Positions 8,255 to 18,027 of a stretch of 64,000 nucleotides of DNA are shown piece by piece. A program made the translations under genes and the position numbers. The notes under the pieces are model-generated. The model did not search any database. It was not told where the DNA came from and worked only from the letters and a program-made list of their open reading frames with translations. The stretch is from Mangrovibacterium lignilyticum (lineage in GTDB: Bacteria > Bacteroidota > Bacteroidia > Bacteroidales > Prolixibacteraceae). The stretch spans positions 11,425 through 75,424 of the forward strand of contig NZ_WKLH01000004.1 in assembly GCF_010882175.1 (NCBI RefSeq). The letters run 5' to 3'. How positions within the stretch are numbered: position 1 is the first letter of the stretch; each line of letters opens with the position of its first letter.

Positions 8255-9094
8255 ATGATGAGTGACATGCAAAATCAAAATAAACTCGACCAGCTCGAAG
8301 AATGGTTTAAAGACCGAAAAGGCTCAATCGTTGCTTTTTCCGGAGGAATCGACTCAACCCTGGTGCTTTTTCTGGCTCGTAAGTTTCAGGGAAAGGACAA
8401 TGCTATTGGGGTGATTTCGAATTCGGAGAGTTTAAAAGCGAAGGATTTCGAGTTAGCCCAGAACTTCTGCCGTGATTTCGACATCAAACTGGAAGTGATT
8501 AAGACCGAAGAGCTGGTTGACGAACGTTACAACCAAAATCCGGAGAACAGGTGCTATTTCTGCAAAGAACACTTGTTTCACTATCTGCAGCAGATCAAGG
8601 AAAAGTATCCCGATTTTGATGTGTTAAGCGGAACCAATCATGATGATTTGGGCGATTATCGCCCGGGCTTGCAGGCAGCTGCTCAGTACAAGGTTTTGGC
8701 CCCAATGGCCCAATGTCAGTTAACCAAAGAAGAGATTCGCGATATTGCCCGTAGTTTCGATTTGCCAAACTGGGATAAACCGGCAAGCCCGTGTCTGAGT
8801 TCCCGGATTCCTTATAATCATCATATCACCCGTGAAAAATTGCAGCAGGTGGAAGCAGCGGAGAATTTTCTAAACGAGTTGGGCTTTGTCGATGTTCGGG
8901 TACGCCATTACGGTTCTTACGGTCAGGTTGAAGTACAACAAACAGAAATAGAGCGTTTGTTTGCCATGGAAAATCAAGTGGTGAGCCAAATCAAAAACCT
9001 CGGTTTTCAGGATGTAAAGATCGATCGGGAAGGCTTGGTGTCCGGAAAGCTAAACCGGGTTATCAAGGGCATAAATCAAACAGAAACGAAATAA
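8255..9094 (+). CDS. larE: LarE, sulfur transferase for the nickel-pincer nucleotide
   Basis: A 279-residue PP-loop ATP pyrophosphatase: SGGIDST at 29-35 activates the pyridinium bis-carboxylate for sulfur insertion. Cysteines C100 and C103 (NRCYFCKE) and C180 (SPCLSSRIP) are present. In the family, C180 corresponds to the sacrificial cysteine of Lactobacillus LarE, whereas copies with all three cysteines are known to hold a [4Fe-4S] cluster and can work catalytically. This copy therefore fits the cluster type. The stop overlaps the larC start (ATGA), and the order larE-larC-larB gives all three cofactor-building enzymes in one operon. Confidence 0.92.
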   Translation: MMSDMQNQNKLDQLEEWFKDRKGSIVAFSGGIDSTLVLFLARKFQGKDNAIGVISNSESLKAKDFELAQNFCRDFDIKLEVIKTEELVDERYNQNPENRCYFCKEHLFHYLQQIKEKYPDFDVLSGTNHDDLGDYRPGLQAAAQYKVLAPMAQCQLTKEEIRDIARSFDLPNWDKPASPCLSSRIPYNHHITREKLQQVEAAENFLNELGFVDVRVRHYGSYGQVEVQQTEIERLFAMENQVVSQIKNLGFQDVKIDREGLVSGKLNRVIKGINQTETK

Positions 9095-10269
9095 TGAAAA
9101 TATTATACTACGATTGTTTTGCCGGCATCAGCGGCGACATGAACCTCGGCGCTCTCGTTGATTTGGGCGTGGATGCCGAATATTTGAAACAAGAATTAGC
9201 GAAATTGAATATTGAAGGTTTTCATCTTGAAATCAAACAAGATCAGCGTCGTGGAATTACCGGAACAAAAGCGGATGTAATCGTCGAAAATCCGGATAAC
9301 GAAAAGCACCGCCATTTGCGACATGTCGAAGAAATTGTGAATGGCAGTACGCTGTCGGGTACCGTGAAATCCAATTCGCTTAAAATCTTTCGGCTGATTG
9401 CAGAAGCAGAAGCCAAGGTGCATAATATCGATATTCAGAAAGTCCATTTTCATGAAGTGGGAGCCTTGGACTCCATTGCCGATATTGTTGGTGCGGCCAT
9501 TTGTTTCGACTACCTAAAGGTTGACAAAGTGATGGCTTCACCGATCCAGTTGGGCGGAGGAACCGTAAAATGTGCTCATGGCATAATGCCTGTTCCGGCT
9601 CCGGCCACAGCCTTAATTGTTGAAGGGCTGCCGGTAAAAACCGGGTTGGTCAACCACGAAGCGACTACACCGACTGGTGCGGCTATTTTGGCTGCCATGG
9701 TTGATGAGTTTTCAAGCCAGCTTGAATTGCCGATCGTAAAGACCGCATACGGTATCGGGAATCGCGATGCTGAAGTGGCCAACGTACTTCGGGTATATTT
9801 GCTGGAAGATCAGGCAGCGCCAACGGATGTGGAAACCGTTGAAGCCGTTATGCTCGAAAGCAATATTGATGATATGAACCCCGAGCATTATGACTTTATT
9901 TTAAACGAGCTGTTTGAGGCAGGAGCTAGCGATGCCTGGCTGACACCGGTTATCATGAAAAAATCGCGGCCGGCGGTGACACTGTCGGTGCTATGTCAGC
10001 CTGGATTGGTAGAAGCCATGAAAACCATCATTTTTATGCACAGTACTTCGTTGGGTATTCGCGAGAGTCGTGTGAAAAAGCACATGTTGTTCCGCAAGGA
10101 GATTGAAGTGGAAATCAGTTTAGGGACGGTTCGTGTGAAGCAAAGTTATTACCAGGGAAGATTGTTGAAGTCGAAACCGGAAACCGATGATTGTAAGCGT
10201 TTGGCCCGCGAAAACGGGATGACCATGCGCGAAGTAGAGAGAATGGTCATTAATCAGTTGGAAGGATGA
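9094..10269 (+). CDS. larC: LarC, nickel insertion enzyme for the pincer cofactor
   Basis: A 391-residue protein with the family start YYDCFAGISGDMNLGAL, the histidine-containing VHFHEVGALDSIADI segment, and the C-terminal cyclometallase region (SNIDDMNPEHYD). LarC uses CTP to insert Ni into the bis-thiocarboxylated nucleotide. In Lactobacillus plantarum the two halves need a programmed frameshift; here they are one uninterrupted frame. It overlaps larE by 1 bp and larB by 4 bp, so the operon is tightly coupled. Confidence 0.94.
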   Translation: MKILYYDCFAGISGDMNLGALVDLGVDAEYLKQELAKLNIEGFHLEIKQDQRRGITGTKADVIVENPDNEKHRHLRHVEEIVNGSTLSGTVKSNSLKIFRLIAEAEAKVHNIDIQKVHFHEVGALDSIADIVGAAICFDYLKVDKVMASPIQLGGGTVKCAHGIMPVPAPATALIVEGLPVKTGLVNHEATTPTGAAILAAMVDEFSSQLELPIVKTAYGIGNRDAEVANVLRVYLLEDQAAPTDVETVEAVMLESNIDDMNPEHYDFILNELFEAGASDAWLTPVIMKKSRPAVTLSVLCQPGLVEAMKTIIFMHSTSLGIRESRVKKHMLFRKEIEVEISLGTVRVKQSYYQGRLLKSKPETDDCKRLARENGMTMREVERMVINQLEG

Positions 10270-11003
10270 GCCCGAGAGAAATTTTAGAACGTTATAAGGA
10301 CGGTGAAATTACCTTGACCGAAGCGTTGGAGCATTTGCCCAAGCACGGAATTGAAGAGATGGGATTTGCCACCATCGATACGGATCGGGAGCAACGCACC
10401 GGTTTACCCGAAGTAATTTACGCATCGGGGAAGACGGCTGAGCAGGTGGCACAAATCGCCGAACGCATGCACCAAAAGGGCATTGATGTACTGGCTACCC
10501 GTGCCACTCCCGATATGTTTGAGGCGGTAAAACAAGTAATTCCGGGAGCGACCTACAACGAACTGGCGAAGACCATTGTGTATCGGCACAGCGACCGGGA
10601 AAACAGCAACGGTTATATTGCTGTGGTAGCTGCCGGAACCTCTGATATGCCGGTGGCTGAAGAAGCCGTTGAAACTGCCCGCTTTTTGGGCAACAAAGTC
10701 GAGTCGGTTTACGATGTGGGTGTGGCAGGCATTCATCGCCTGTTTAATAAGCTCGAACTAATCCGCAATGCACGGGTGATTATCGTGGTTGCGGGGATGG
10801 AAGGCGCTTTGACCAGTGTGGTTGGTGGCCTGGTTGATAAGCCTGTAATTGGTGTGCCCACCAGTGTCGGATATGGAGCCAATTTCGAGGGACTTTCGGC
10901 TTTGCTGGCGATGCTGAATAGCTGTGCCAGCGGTGTGAGTGTTGTCAATATTAATAACGGTTTTGGAGCTGCTTGTCAGGCTTCGCTGATTAATAAATTA
11001 TAA
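10266..11003 (+). CDS. larB: LarB, pyridinium carboxylase/hydrolase
   Basis: A 245-residue protein with an N-terminal helical stretch and a C-terminal AIR-carboxylase-like (PurE) domain: VAAGTSDMPVAEEA, GVAGIHRL, VVAGMEGALTSVVGG and GVPTSVGYG. LarB carboxylates nicotinic acid adenine dinucleotide and releases AMP, the first step of pincer cofactor synthesis. It overlaps larC by 4 bp. The membrane protein gene follows after 1 bp. Confidence 0.94.
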   Translation: MSPREILERYKDGEITLTEALEHLPKHGIEEMGFATIDTDREQRTGLPEVIYASGKTAEQVAQIAERMHQKGIDVLATRATPDMFEAVKQVIPGATYNELAKTIVYRHSDRENSNGYIAVVAAGTSDMPVAEEAVETARFLGNKVESVYDVGVAGIHRLFNKLELIRNARVIIVVAGMEGALTSVVGGLVDKPVIGVPTSVGYGANFEGLSALLAMLNSCASGVSVVNINNGFGAACQASLINKL

Positions 11004-11004
11004 G

Positions 11005-11703
11005 ATGAACGAATTGTATTTATTGGCGATATCAGCGTTGTCGCTGGGCTTTATCCATACCTTGTTGGGCCCCGACCACTACCTGCCATTTATTGTCATT
11101 AGCAAAGCGCGGAATTGGTCGACGGCAAAAACCATGCGGATTACCTTTGTTTCGGGTATCGGGCATGTGGGAAGTTCGGTACTCATCGGGATGATCGGTA
11201 TTGCACTCGGCAGCAGCCTCAGCAAACTGGAAGGTATTGAGACTTTTCGAGGCGAACTCGTAGGCTGGCTGCTTTTTGCTTTTGGTCTGGCCTATACGTT
11301 TTTCGGTATTTATAAGTACATGACCAGTTCGCACCACGCGCATTTACCGGCTTTCCTGATGCCAAAGAACGTCCGCGAGAATCATCATTTGCCAACCAAT
11401 GAGGAAGATGCGGAGAAAGTGAATATTACTCCATGGATTATTTTCCTGATTTTTGTATTTGGTCCTTGCGAAGTGCTGATTCCCTTACTCATCTTTCCGG
11501 CGTACTCGCATAGTGCGGGAGGGATGGCGTTGATCTCATCGTTGTTTGCCGTTGCAACAATTACGACCATGATGACCATTGTTTTCCTGGGACATAAGGG
11601 GGTGTCACGCATCAATTTTAAGAAGCAGGAACGTTATGTGCATTTGCTGGCTGGTGTTGTCATTTTGATCAGCGGAGCCGGAATGGTTTTCCTGGGCTGG
11701 TAG
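11005..11703 (+). CDS. Membrane protein, putative nickel transporter of the lar operon
   Basis: A 232-residue protein with about six predicted membrane helices. Near the N-terminus it has H18-x5-D24-H25 (IHTLLGPDHYLPF), close to the Hx4DH signature of NiCoT/NicO nickel transporters but one residue longer. A second motif SGIGHVGSS (histidine in a helix) and a His-rich cytoplasmic loop (SSHHAHLP) follow. It begins 1 bp after larB, so it is almost certainly co-expressed with the cofactor genes. Nickel uptake or export for LarC is the simplest role. It also resembles UreH/TauE-like families, so the metal is inferred from context. Confidence 0.7.
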   Translation: MNELYLLAISALSLGFIHTLLGPDHYLPFIVISKARNWSTAKTMRITFVSGIGHVGSSVLIGMIGIALGSSLSKLEGIETFRGELVGWLLFAFGLAYTFFGIYKYMTSSHHAHLPAFLMPKNVRENHHLPTNEEDAEKVNITPWIIFLIFVFGPCEVLIPLLIFPAYSHSAGGMALISSLFAVATITTMMTIVFLGHKGVSRINFKKQERYVHLLAGVVILISGAGMVFLGW

Positions 11704-11808
11704 TTTGAACGATATTTTTTGTGGAAAGCTCCCTGGATTGGGCCATCGATAACGGCTAAATTGGGTGTTTGATGATTGGGGTTTAATTTTTTAAATCGGA
11801 GGCCGTAA

Positions 11809-14457
11809 TTACAACGAAAACCAATACGAAAATTTTACCAGAAACACATTGTGTGGTTCAATTTGGAAGAGCTCGCGCATATCGCGCCCGTAATCGAACG
11901 AACCATCCGAAACGGATCCGGTTCGGCCCTGCGACCAAACCAGAAAAAGTGTCGATCCGGGTTTATATTCCCAACGCACCACAAAATTGGATCGGAACTG
12001 TCGGAAATTAAAGTCGGGATTATCGACTGTGTAATCACTTGATCCGTCACCGTTTTCATCAAAGGCATAACTGTTTTCCTCCGCATTATAACTAATTTTC
12101 TCCGACTGATAAATTCGGTATCGGTCGGCAAAACGATCGGCGTTAGTATTGGTCGTTCGCTTGTATTCACTGTATTTCCCGGCTGATATAAACGGTTGTC
12201 CATAGTATTCGAGCGATAGTTCCGGACTGAACGTGTAGTTTAGCCGGAAGGTGAAAATGGCCGTTTTCTGGTCGAGCGTGGCAAACAGGTAACGCGGATC
12301 GTCATTCATGTCGGTAGTTTCCACATACTGCATTTTGTTGTTCCCGATTCCATAGCTTGGTTCAAACGAAACAGAAAGAGCATTGGTTGGTCGAGCTTCA
12401 ATTCCCGCCCAGTATTCCCGGTAGCGGTAGCTATTTACATCACCTAATCCGAGGTAGGAGCCCAGGTAAAAAGCCAGTTTTTTCGAATGGTCGGTTGATA
12501 TATTCAGGTTCATTTCGCTGGAGCCGGGCACGGTAAATGATGGTCCTCCCCGCAACAAGCTAGTCGAAATATTCTCGCTAACCCAAGTGAAATTTCCATT
12601 CAGGCGCCATTTATTTTTGAACTGGGTATTGAAGTTTGTGTTGGCGAAGGTCGCTAATCGTTTCCCCGAAAAGTTCCAATACATCCAATAATTAGTGTTT
12701 AGGTAGAAATCGCGGAAGATGGCGAAAGGTTCGCGCAGGTAGTAAGCCACCCAAGAGCCGTGGTGAATGATATCGGAATAGCGCATGTAGCCAATATCGT
12801 TGAACTCGAGTCCCGGCGAACGAACCGTGAAGCTGGTTTCGAACTGAATGCGCTTTTTGCTCGTCCGCCCGAATCGAACTGTGCCTCCGTAGCCGGAAAG
12901 TGATGTTCGGGTTGAGTCGACCGACACATAGTCGGCATCAGGGCGTTGGTAGTAACGGGCCGAAGATTGCTGAAGTTCCAGCATGGCTTCCTCATCTCCT
13001 TTCACATGACTGAATTCAACGTTTCCTTTCACATACCAGGTCCGTTCGTTCCAGCTGTGGCTGAAATCAAGTCCGCCGGTGTAGGCAGCGGTTGGCAGAA
13101 AATCCATCGTGGGGTTATCGATGTCGCGGTTCACGGCTGTAACAATGCCGCCGAGAGTGGTTTCTCCTTTCTTAAAATCCTGTTGTACCCGGCCAACAAA
13201 ATAGTTCGTCAGTGGCTCAACCGATTCTTTTCTTCTCGCTCCGTTGTAATCAATTGTCGCTTTTTCGTTGGCTGTCAGACTTTCCAGGATGCCAATTGAA
13301 AGTCCGTTTTTCGTTTTTCCCGACAGTTTCATGGCGCCCAATATCGTTGTGGCTTCGGGCAGATCGGCATACTCGTTATCATTCAAATCAGGGGAGTAAT
13401 GAGGAAATCGCCCGATTCTTCTCGAATAAAAGAGATTGTCAGCGCCCATATTATGAATAACAATGGTGTTTGATGGCTGAAACTGGTAGATGTTTTTACC
13501 CTCCACAAAAAATGGCCGCCGTTCCGAAAAATACGATTCAAATGCCGACAGGTTTACTTCGGAAGGGTCGGCTTCGACCTGTCCAAAGTCCGGGTTAATG
13601 GTAAAATCGAGCGTGAGGTCGTTGGTGATGGCCGCTTTGCCGTCGAGACCGGCTGTGAAACTGCTTTTTTTACCGTCGAGGAATGGGTCGTCTTCATCTT
13701 TTTGAAAACGTTCAATTTTAGCCAGCGTGTATGGCAGCAACTCAATTTGCCTCTTCGGTTTGATGCCTTTAATACCATGCAGCTCGCCAAACAAGTGTAC
13801 CATACCCGGCGACCCTTTAGGAATCATCTGCCAGGTTGAGCGTTCTTCAAGCCTAAAAATGTGGCGCATCACCTGGATTCCCCAAACGTGAACGTCTTTT
13901 GTTCCGAAGCGTAACTGGCTGAAAGGAATGCGCATTTCGGCACACCAGCCCTCATCATCGATCGAGGTCTTCAGGTACCAGACCGGATTCCAACTTGAGT
14001 CCCAGTTGTTGCCATCCTTGGTAACGGCTTCCTCACCTTTAGCGCCCGAGGCCATGGCCGTAAATGAAAAAGCGGTTTGCTGATCGTAATAGCTGTCAAT
14101 ATTAATTTCAACCATGTCGCCGTCAAAGTTATCGCGGCGGGAAATGCGGCGGCTAATTTTGTCGGGCTCGGTATCGTAGGCTCGAATAAACACATACAAA
14201 TTGTTGTCGTCGTAAAGTATTTTGAAAGCTGTTTGCTGCGAGGGTGGTTTATTTTCGTAAGGCTGACTTTGAATGAAATCACCACCCCATTCCACCTGGT
14301 TCCAGCACGAATCATTTAAGAGGGCATCAATTCTCGGGGGAGAATCGGTCGATGCAGTTTGATAACTTTTTTTAGCAATTGCTTGTTCCTGTCCCGGAGA
14401 AAGGAAATATCCGAAGAGCAGGAATAAGAATGTGACACACTGGATTAACTGTTTCAT
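11809..14457 (-). CDS. DUF5916 outer-membrane protein with CBM9-like domain
   Basis: An 882-residue secreted protein. A signal peptide covers about 1-22, followed by a CBM9-like beta-sandwich (about 35-240; PPRIDALLNDSCW, LYVFIRAYDTEPDKI) and a long C-terminal region with alternating aromatic strands ending in W-F-S-L, as expected for an outer-membrane beta-barrel. This is the common Bacteroidota DUF5916 architecture; ligands are unknown. The gene stands alone and converges on the lar operon with 105 bp between stops, where I see no clear terminator. Confidence 0.85.
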   Translation of the reverse strand: MKQLIQCVTFLFLLFGYFLSPGQEQAIAKKSYQTASTDSPPRIDALLNDSCWNQVEWGGDFIQSQPYENKPPSQQTAFKILYDDNNLYVFIRAYDTEPDKISRRISRRDNFDGDMVEINIDSYYDQQTAFSFTAMASGAKGEEAVTKDGNNWDSSWNPVWYLKTSIDDEGWCAEMRIPFSQLRFGTKDVHVWGIQVMRHIFRLEERSTWQMIPKGSPGMVHLFGELHGIKGIKPKRQIELLPYTLAKIERFQKDEDDPFLDGKKSSFTAGLDGKAAITNDLTLDFTINPDFGQVEADPSEVNLSAFESYFSERRPFFVEGKNIYQFQPSNTIVIHNMGADNLFYSRRIGRFPHYSPDLNDNEYADLPEATTILGAMKLSGKTKNGLSIGILESLTANEKATIDYNGARRKESVEPLTNYFVGRVQQDFKKGETTLGGIVTAVNRDIDNPTMDFLPTAAYTGGLDFSHSWNERTWYVKGNVEFSHVKGDEEAMLELQQSSARYYQRPDADYVSVDSTRTSLSGYGGTVRFGRTSKKRIQFETSFTVRSPGLEFNDIGYMRYSDIIHHGSWVAYYLREPFAIFRDFYLNTNYWMYWNFSGKRLATFANTNFNTQFKNKWRLNGNFTWVSENISTSLLRGGPSFTVPGSSEMNLNISTDHSKKLAFYLGSYLGLGDVNSYRYREYWAGIEARPTNALSVSFEPSYGIGNNKMQYVETTDMNDDPRYLFATLDQKTAIFTFRLNYTFSPELSLEYYGQPFISAGKYSEYKRTTNTNADRFADRYRIYQSEKISYNAEENSYAFDENGDGSSDYTVDNPDFNFRQFRSNFVVRWEYKPGSTLFLVWSQGRTGSVSDGSFDYGRDMRELFQIEPHNVFLVKFSYWFSL

Positions 14458-14726
14458 CTCAGGTTGTTGTTCTTTGGTCAGTGAAACGGTATTATTTGGA
14501 AAGACTTTATTTTGTCGACTTTGTTACATCAATTTCAGCCGTTTTTAATAAAGATGTTGAAAAACAGCGGATTGTGATTGGTGGGAATGTGCTTGTCCGC
14601 TCAGAGAGTATACATTTTGCTAAAGTTGATATAACTCAATTGAATGAGAATGTGGTTTTGAGAGCTATTCAAGATCAATTCAAAATAGTAGTTTCGTGAC
14701 GCGTAAATGAAAAGAAACAGCTGCTG
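14458..14726. other. Intergenic region between DUF5916 and methyltransferase genes
   Basis: A 269-bp spacer between divergent genes. It contains an imperfect -7-like box (TATTTTG) near 14508 and a 72-codon open frame from a GTG at 14481 that lacks family resemblance or a ribosome site. I treat it as regulatory spacer. Confidence 0.4.
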
Positions 14727-15356
14727 ATGGGAAACTTCGATCGTAAAAAGCATTGGGATAATATCTATCAAACAAAAGATCTTCACGAAGTGAGTTGGTT
14801 TCAGCCTAATCCGGAAACTTCACTCAACTTTGTTCACCAGTTTAAGGTGCCATACTCCGCCAAAATAATTGATATTGGAGGTGGCGACAGTCTTTTTGTG
14901 GATTACTTACTAGATGAAGGCTACAGCGATATTACCGTTCTGGATATTTCTGAATCGGCCATCGAACGGGCGAAAATTCGTCTGGGAGAAAGGGCTGGTT
15001 TGGTAAAATGGCTTGTAGCTGACGCTGCCAACTTTAGCCCATCTGAAAAGTATGACTTTTGGCACGACCGGGCAGCATTTCATTTTTTGACCGATGAGAA
15101 AGAGATTTCAAATTACCTGGAAACAGCTCAGAAGAGTATCAACCCGGTGGGAGTTCTGATAATCGGGACTTTTTCAGAACAAGGTCCCCAAAAGTGTAGC
15201 GGCATTGAAATTCGGCAGTATTCCGAAAATTCGATGACCGAGAGATTACAGCACTTTTTTGAGAAAGTAAAATGCATTAAAGTGGATCATAAAACTCCCT
15301 CCGAAACTATTCAGAATTTTGTGTTTTGTAGCTTCAAAAAAATAGAGCGTGTGTGA
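14727..15356 (+). CDS. Class I SAM-dependent methyltransferase
   Basis: A 209-residue protein with an N-terminal KKHWDNIYQTKD-EVSWFQ segment, SAM motif I IIDIGGGDSLFVDYLL (about 48-63), acidic motif II VLDISESAIERAK and a post-motif region WLVADAANF, then HDRAAFHFLTD. This layout is shared with small-molecule methyltransferases found widely in Bacteria. Substrate is not predictable. It is monocistronic and ends at a strong bidirectional terminator shared with the malic enzyme gene. Confidence 0.85.
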   Translation: MGNFDRKKHWDNIYQTKDLHEVSWFQPNPETSLNFVHQFKVPYSAKIIDIGGGDSLFVDYLLDEGYSDITVLDISESAIERAKIRLGERAGLVKWLVADAANFSPSEKYDFWHDRAAFHFLTDEKEISNYLETAQKSINPVGVLIIGTFSEQGPQKCSGIEIRQYSENSMTERLQHFFEKVKCIKVDHKTPSETIQNFVFCSFKKIERV

Positions 15357-15387
15357 GTGATGTGCACTGTCGGACTTTCGGAAATAG

Positions 15388-15427
15388 AAAAAGCCTGAAC
15401 ATGTGATAACATATTCAGGCTTTTTTA
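15388..15427. terminator. Bidirectional terminator
   Basis: AAAAAGCCTGAA (15388-15399) pairs with TTCAGGCTTTTT (15414-15425). The A and T tracts on both sides suit both the methyltransferase gene and the convergent malic enzyme gene. Confidence 0.85.
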
Positions 15428-15452
15428 AGCTGTTTGCCGTTTTAGACGTACG

Positions 15453-17750
15453 TTAGTCGTTCATTTTGTTCTTGTCCGATTCGTTGGTGAAAATTGCATC
15501 CAGAGCGGCAATTGTTGCCATGTTCACAATCTCACGAACGGTACTTTCCATCGGTAAAACGTGTACCGGTTTATCAATTCCCAGTAGGATCGGGCCAATG
15601 ATCTCGTAACCCGAAAGCTCGTGCAGCAACTTATGAGTGATGTTGGCTGTTTCGTGGCTTGGGAAAATCAAGGTATTCACACTTTTATCACCCCATTTGG
15701 CAAAAGGGAATTTCTCCATCCGCAGTTTCTTGTTCAGGGCGAAGTTGGCTTGAATCTCGCCATCAACGATGATGTCAGGGTTTTCCTCATGCAACAATTC
15801 AACGGCTTTCCGCGGGGTGGCAGGATCACCTTGTTCAACTGATCCGAAGTTCGAGTGCGAAAGCAGGGCGATTACTGGTTCAATGTTAAAGCGGCTTACA
15901 GTTCGGTTAACCAGTAAGGTGATTGCTTTCAAGGCTTCGGCATCAGGGTTCGAATTGATAATGGTGGTGTCGGCAAGGAAAATCGGGCCGCGTTTGGCCA
16001 TCACCATGTACATTCCCGCGATGTGTTTGCCCGGGTTGTTGGTGCCAATAATTTGTTTGATCGGGCGGACGGTATCTGAATATTTGGTGGCATAACCTGA
16101 CACAAAGGCATCGGCATCGCCCATTTCAACCATCATGATTCCGAAATATTCATTGGCATACATCATCCGGTTGGCTTCCTGTAAGGTAACTCCTTTGCGT
16201 TTGCGCTTTTCGAATAAGGCCTGTGCGTAAGATTCGCGTTGAGCAGCTCCTTCTTGTCCGTAAAACTCAAGAATGGTTGCACCGTCAATATCCAATTTGT
16301 TTTCCTTGGCCAGCTGAAGAATTCTACTGCGGTTACCCAACAGTATCGGAATACAAATACCTTCCTGAATCATGGCTTGCGCTGCCTGCAACACATTTAA
16401 ACGGCTGCCTTCAGCCAGCACAATGCGCTTTCCTGAATTTTTTATCCGATCGCGGATGGTGCGGATGAGTGAGTTGTCATGTCCCAGGCGGCGATCCAGT
16501 TCGTCACTGTATGCATCCCAGTCAACTTTTGTTTTTCGGGCAACACCTGACTCAATTGCGGCCTTGGCCACAGCGGTTGAAATCGTTGAAATCAGTCGGG
16601 GATCAAGTGGCTTTGGAATCAGGTAATCACGTCCAAAGCTGATTGTATTTTGGTTGTATGCTGTTGAAACAATTTCAGGAACTGGCTCCTTGGCCAAAGA
16701 GGCAAGTGCTCTCACGGCAGCTATCTTCATTTCCTCGTTAATGGCTTTGGCACGAACGTCCAATGCACCGCGGAAAATATAAGGGAATCCCAGTACGTTG
16801 TTCACTTGGTTGGGATGGTCACTTCGTCCGGTACCGAAAATAATGTCGGGACGGGCAGCGATTGCTTTTTCGTAGGCAATTTCCGGATTGGGATTAGCCA
16901 GTGCGAAAACGATGGGGGTGTCATTCATCGTGCGAATCATATCTTCAGTTAAGATATCGGCGACCGACAAACCGAGGAACATATCAGCGCCTTTCAGCGC
17001 ATCTTCGAGCGTATGTACGTCACGACTGGTCGCAAATTCGGTTTTCATGTGGTTCAGGTCGGTCCGCGAACGATGGATGACACCTTTCGAATCGCACATG
17101 ACCAGGTTCTCGCGTTTCACCCCAAGCGAGAAATATAACTTCGAGCAAGCCATTGCCGATGCTCCGGCACCATTCACCACAACTTTAACTTCTTCAATTT
17201 TCTTTCCTGCAACTTCCAGAGCATTCAAAAATGCTGCAGAAGAGATGATCGCTGTTCCGTGCTGGTCATCATGCATCACCGGAATATCCAATTCGGCTTT
17301 CAGGCGCTCCTCAATCTCGAAACACTCCGGTGCTTTAATGTCTTCCAGGTTAATTCCCCCGAAGGTCGGAGCGATAATCTTTACCGTTTGAATGAACTTC
17401 TCAATGTCCATGGTATCCAGTTCGATATCGAATACGTCGATGTCGGCAAAGGTTTTAAACAGAAGACCTTTTCCCTCCATAACCGGTTTTCCGGCTAAGG
17501 CACCAATGTTTCCAAGGCCAAGAACCGCAGTTCCGTTGGAGATAACACCAACTAAGTTGCCTTTGGCAGTGTAGTTGTAGGCATCTTCCGGATTTTTTTC
17601 GATTTCGAGGCATGGAACCGCCACGCCAGGGCTATATGCTAAAGAAAGGTCTTTTTGGGTACTGTAAGGTTTAGTCGGAACGACTTCAATCTTTCCAGGT
17701 CTGCCTTGCGAATGATATAGCAAAGCGTCCTCTTTGAGTTGTTTTGACAT
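15453..17750 (-). CDS. maeB: NADP-dependent malic enzyme, MaeB type with PTA-like domain
   Basis: A 765-residue two-part enzyme. The first ~410 residues form malic enzyme (decarboxylation of malate to pyruvate, making NADPH): N-domain with [12 protein letters not shown], the metal/acid region, and the NAD(P) domain around [14 protein letters not shown]. Residues about 430-760 form a phosphate acetyltransferase-like domain that is catalytically inactive in characterised MaeB proteins and senses acetyl-CoA. Length matches the family. The gene is monocistronic. The leader on the minus side begins near 17751 with an A/T-rich tract. Confidence 0.94.
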   Translation of the reverse strand: MSKQLKEDALLYHSQGRPGKIEVVPTKPYSTQKDLSLAYSPGVAVPCLEIEKNPEDAYNYTAKGNLVGVISNGTAVLGLGNIGALAGKPVMEGKGLLFKTFADIDVFDIELDTMDIEKFIQTVKIIAPTFGGINLEDIKAPECFEIEERLKAELDIPVMHDDQHGTAIISSAAFLNALEVAGKKIEEVKVVVNGAGASAMACSKLYFSLGVKRENLVMCDSKGVIHRSRTDLNHMKTEFATSRDVHTLEDALKGADMFLGLSVADILTEDMIRTMNDTPIVFALANPNPEIAYEKAIAARPDIIFGTGRSDHPNQVNNVLGFPYIFRGALDVRAKAINEEMKIAAVRALASLAKEPVPEIVSTAYNQNTISFGRDYLIPKPLDPRLISTISTAVAKAAIESGVARKTKVDWDAYSDELDRRLGHDNSLIRTIRDRIKNSGKRIVLAEGSRLNVLQAAQAMIQEGICIPILLGNRSRILQLAKENKLDIDGATILEFYGQEGAAQRESYAQALFEKRKRKGVTLQEANRMMYANEYFGIMMVEMGDADAFVSGYATKYSDTVRPIKQIIGTNNPGKHIAGMYMVMAKRGPIFLADTTIINSNPDAEALKAITLLVNRTVSRFNIEPVIALLSHSNFGSVEQGDPATPRKAVELLHEENPDIIVDGEIQANFALNKKLRMEKFPFAKWGDKSVNTLIFPSHETANITHKLLHELSGYEIIGPILLGIDKPVHVLPMESTVREIVNMATIAALDAIFTNESDKNKMND

Positions 17751-17978
17751 TTTTTTTTGATTTTATTGGAACTCTAAATTTAAGGTTTTCGCAAGAATAA
17801 TTAGTTGATGCTAATTCTAAATAAAAAACGATCTTGTTGTGAGTCAAATGATAAGAGAGATTGTAGGGTTCCACAATATTTAAATCTTAATAATAGGCTA
17901 ATTTTGACCATCGTTTCCTACCGATTTGTAGGTGATTCGGACATCGAAAGTACAGGATGCGGTAAAAAAGGAATTGTT

Positions 17979-17986
17979 TATTTTTG
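17979..17986 (+). promoter_or_regulatory. -7 box before gph
   Basis: TATTTTTG matches TAnnTTTG and lies 41 bp upstream of the ATG at 18028. No good -33 box was seen. The rest of the 277-bp space between maeB and this gene shows no other clear element. Confidence 0.45.
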
Positions 17987-18027
17987 TTTGAAACGAGTGC
18001 ATTCCGAAACAACAAAGACAATTAGAA

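Noticed and set aside
14481-14699. 72-codon open frame from a GTG between the DUF5916 and methyltransferase genes
   Set aside because: No family resemblance, no ribosome site, lies in a divergent promoter region; chance open frame is more likely.
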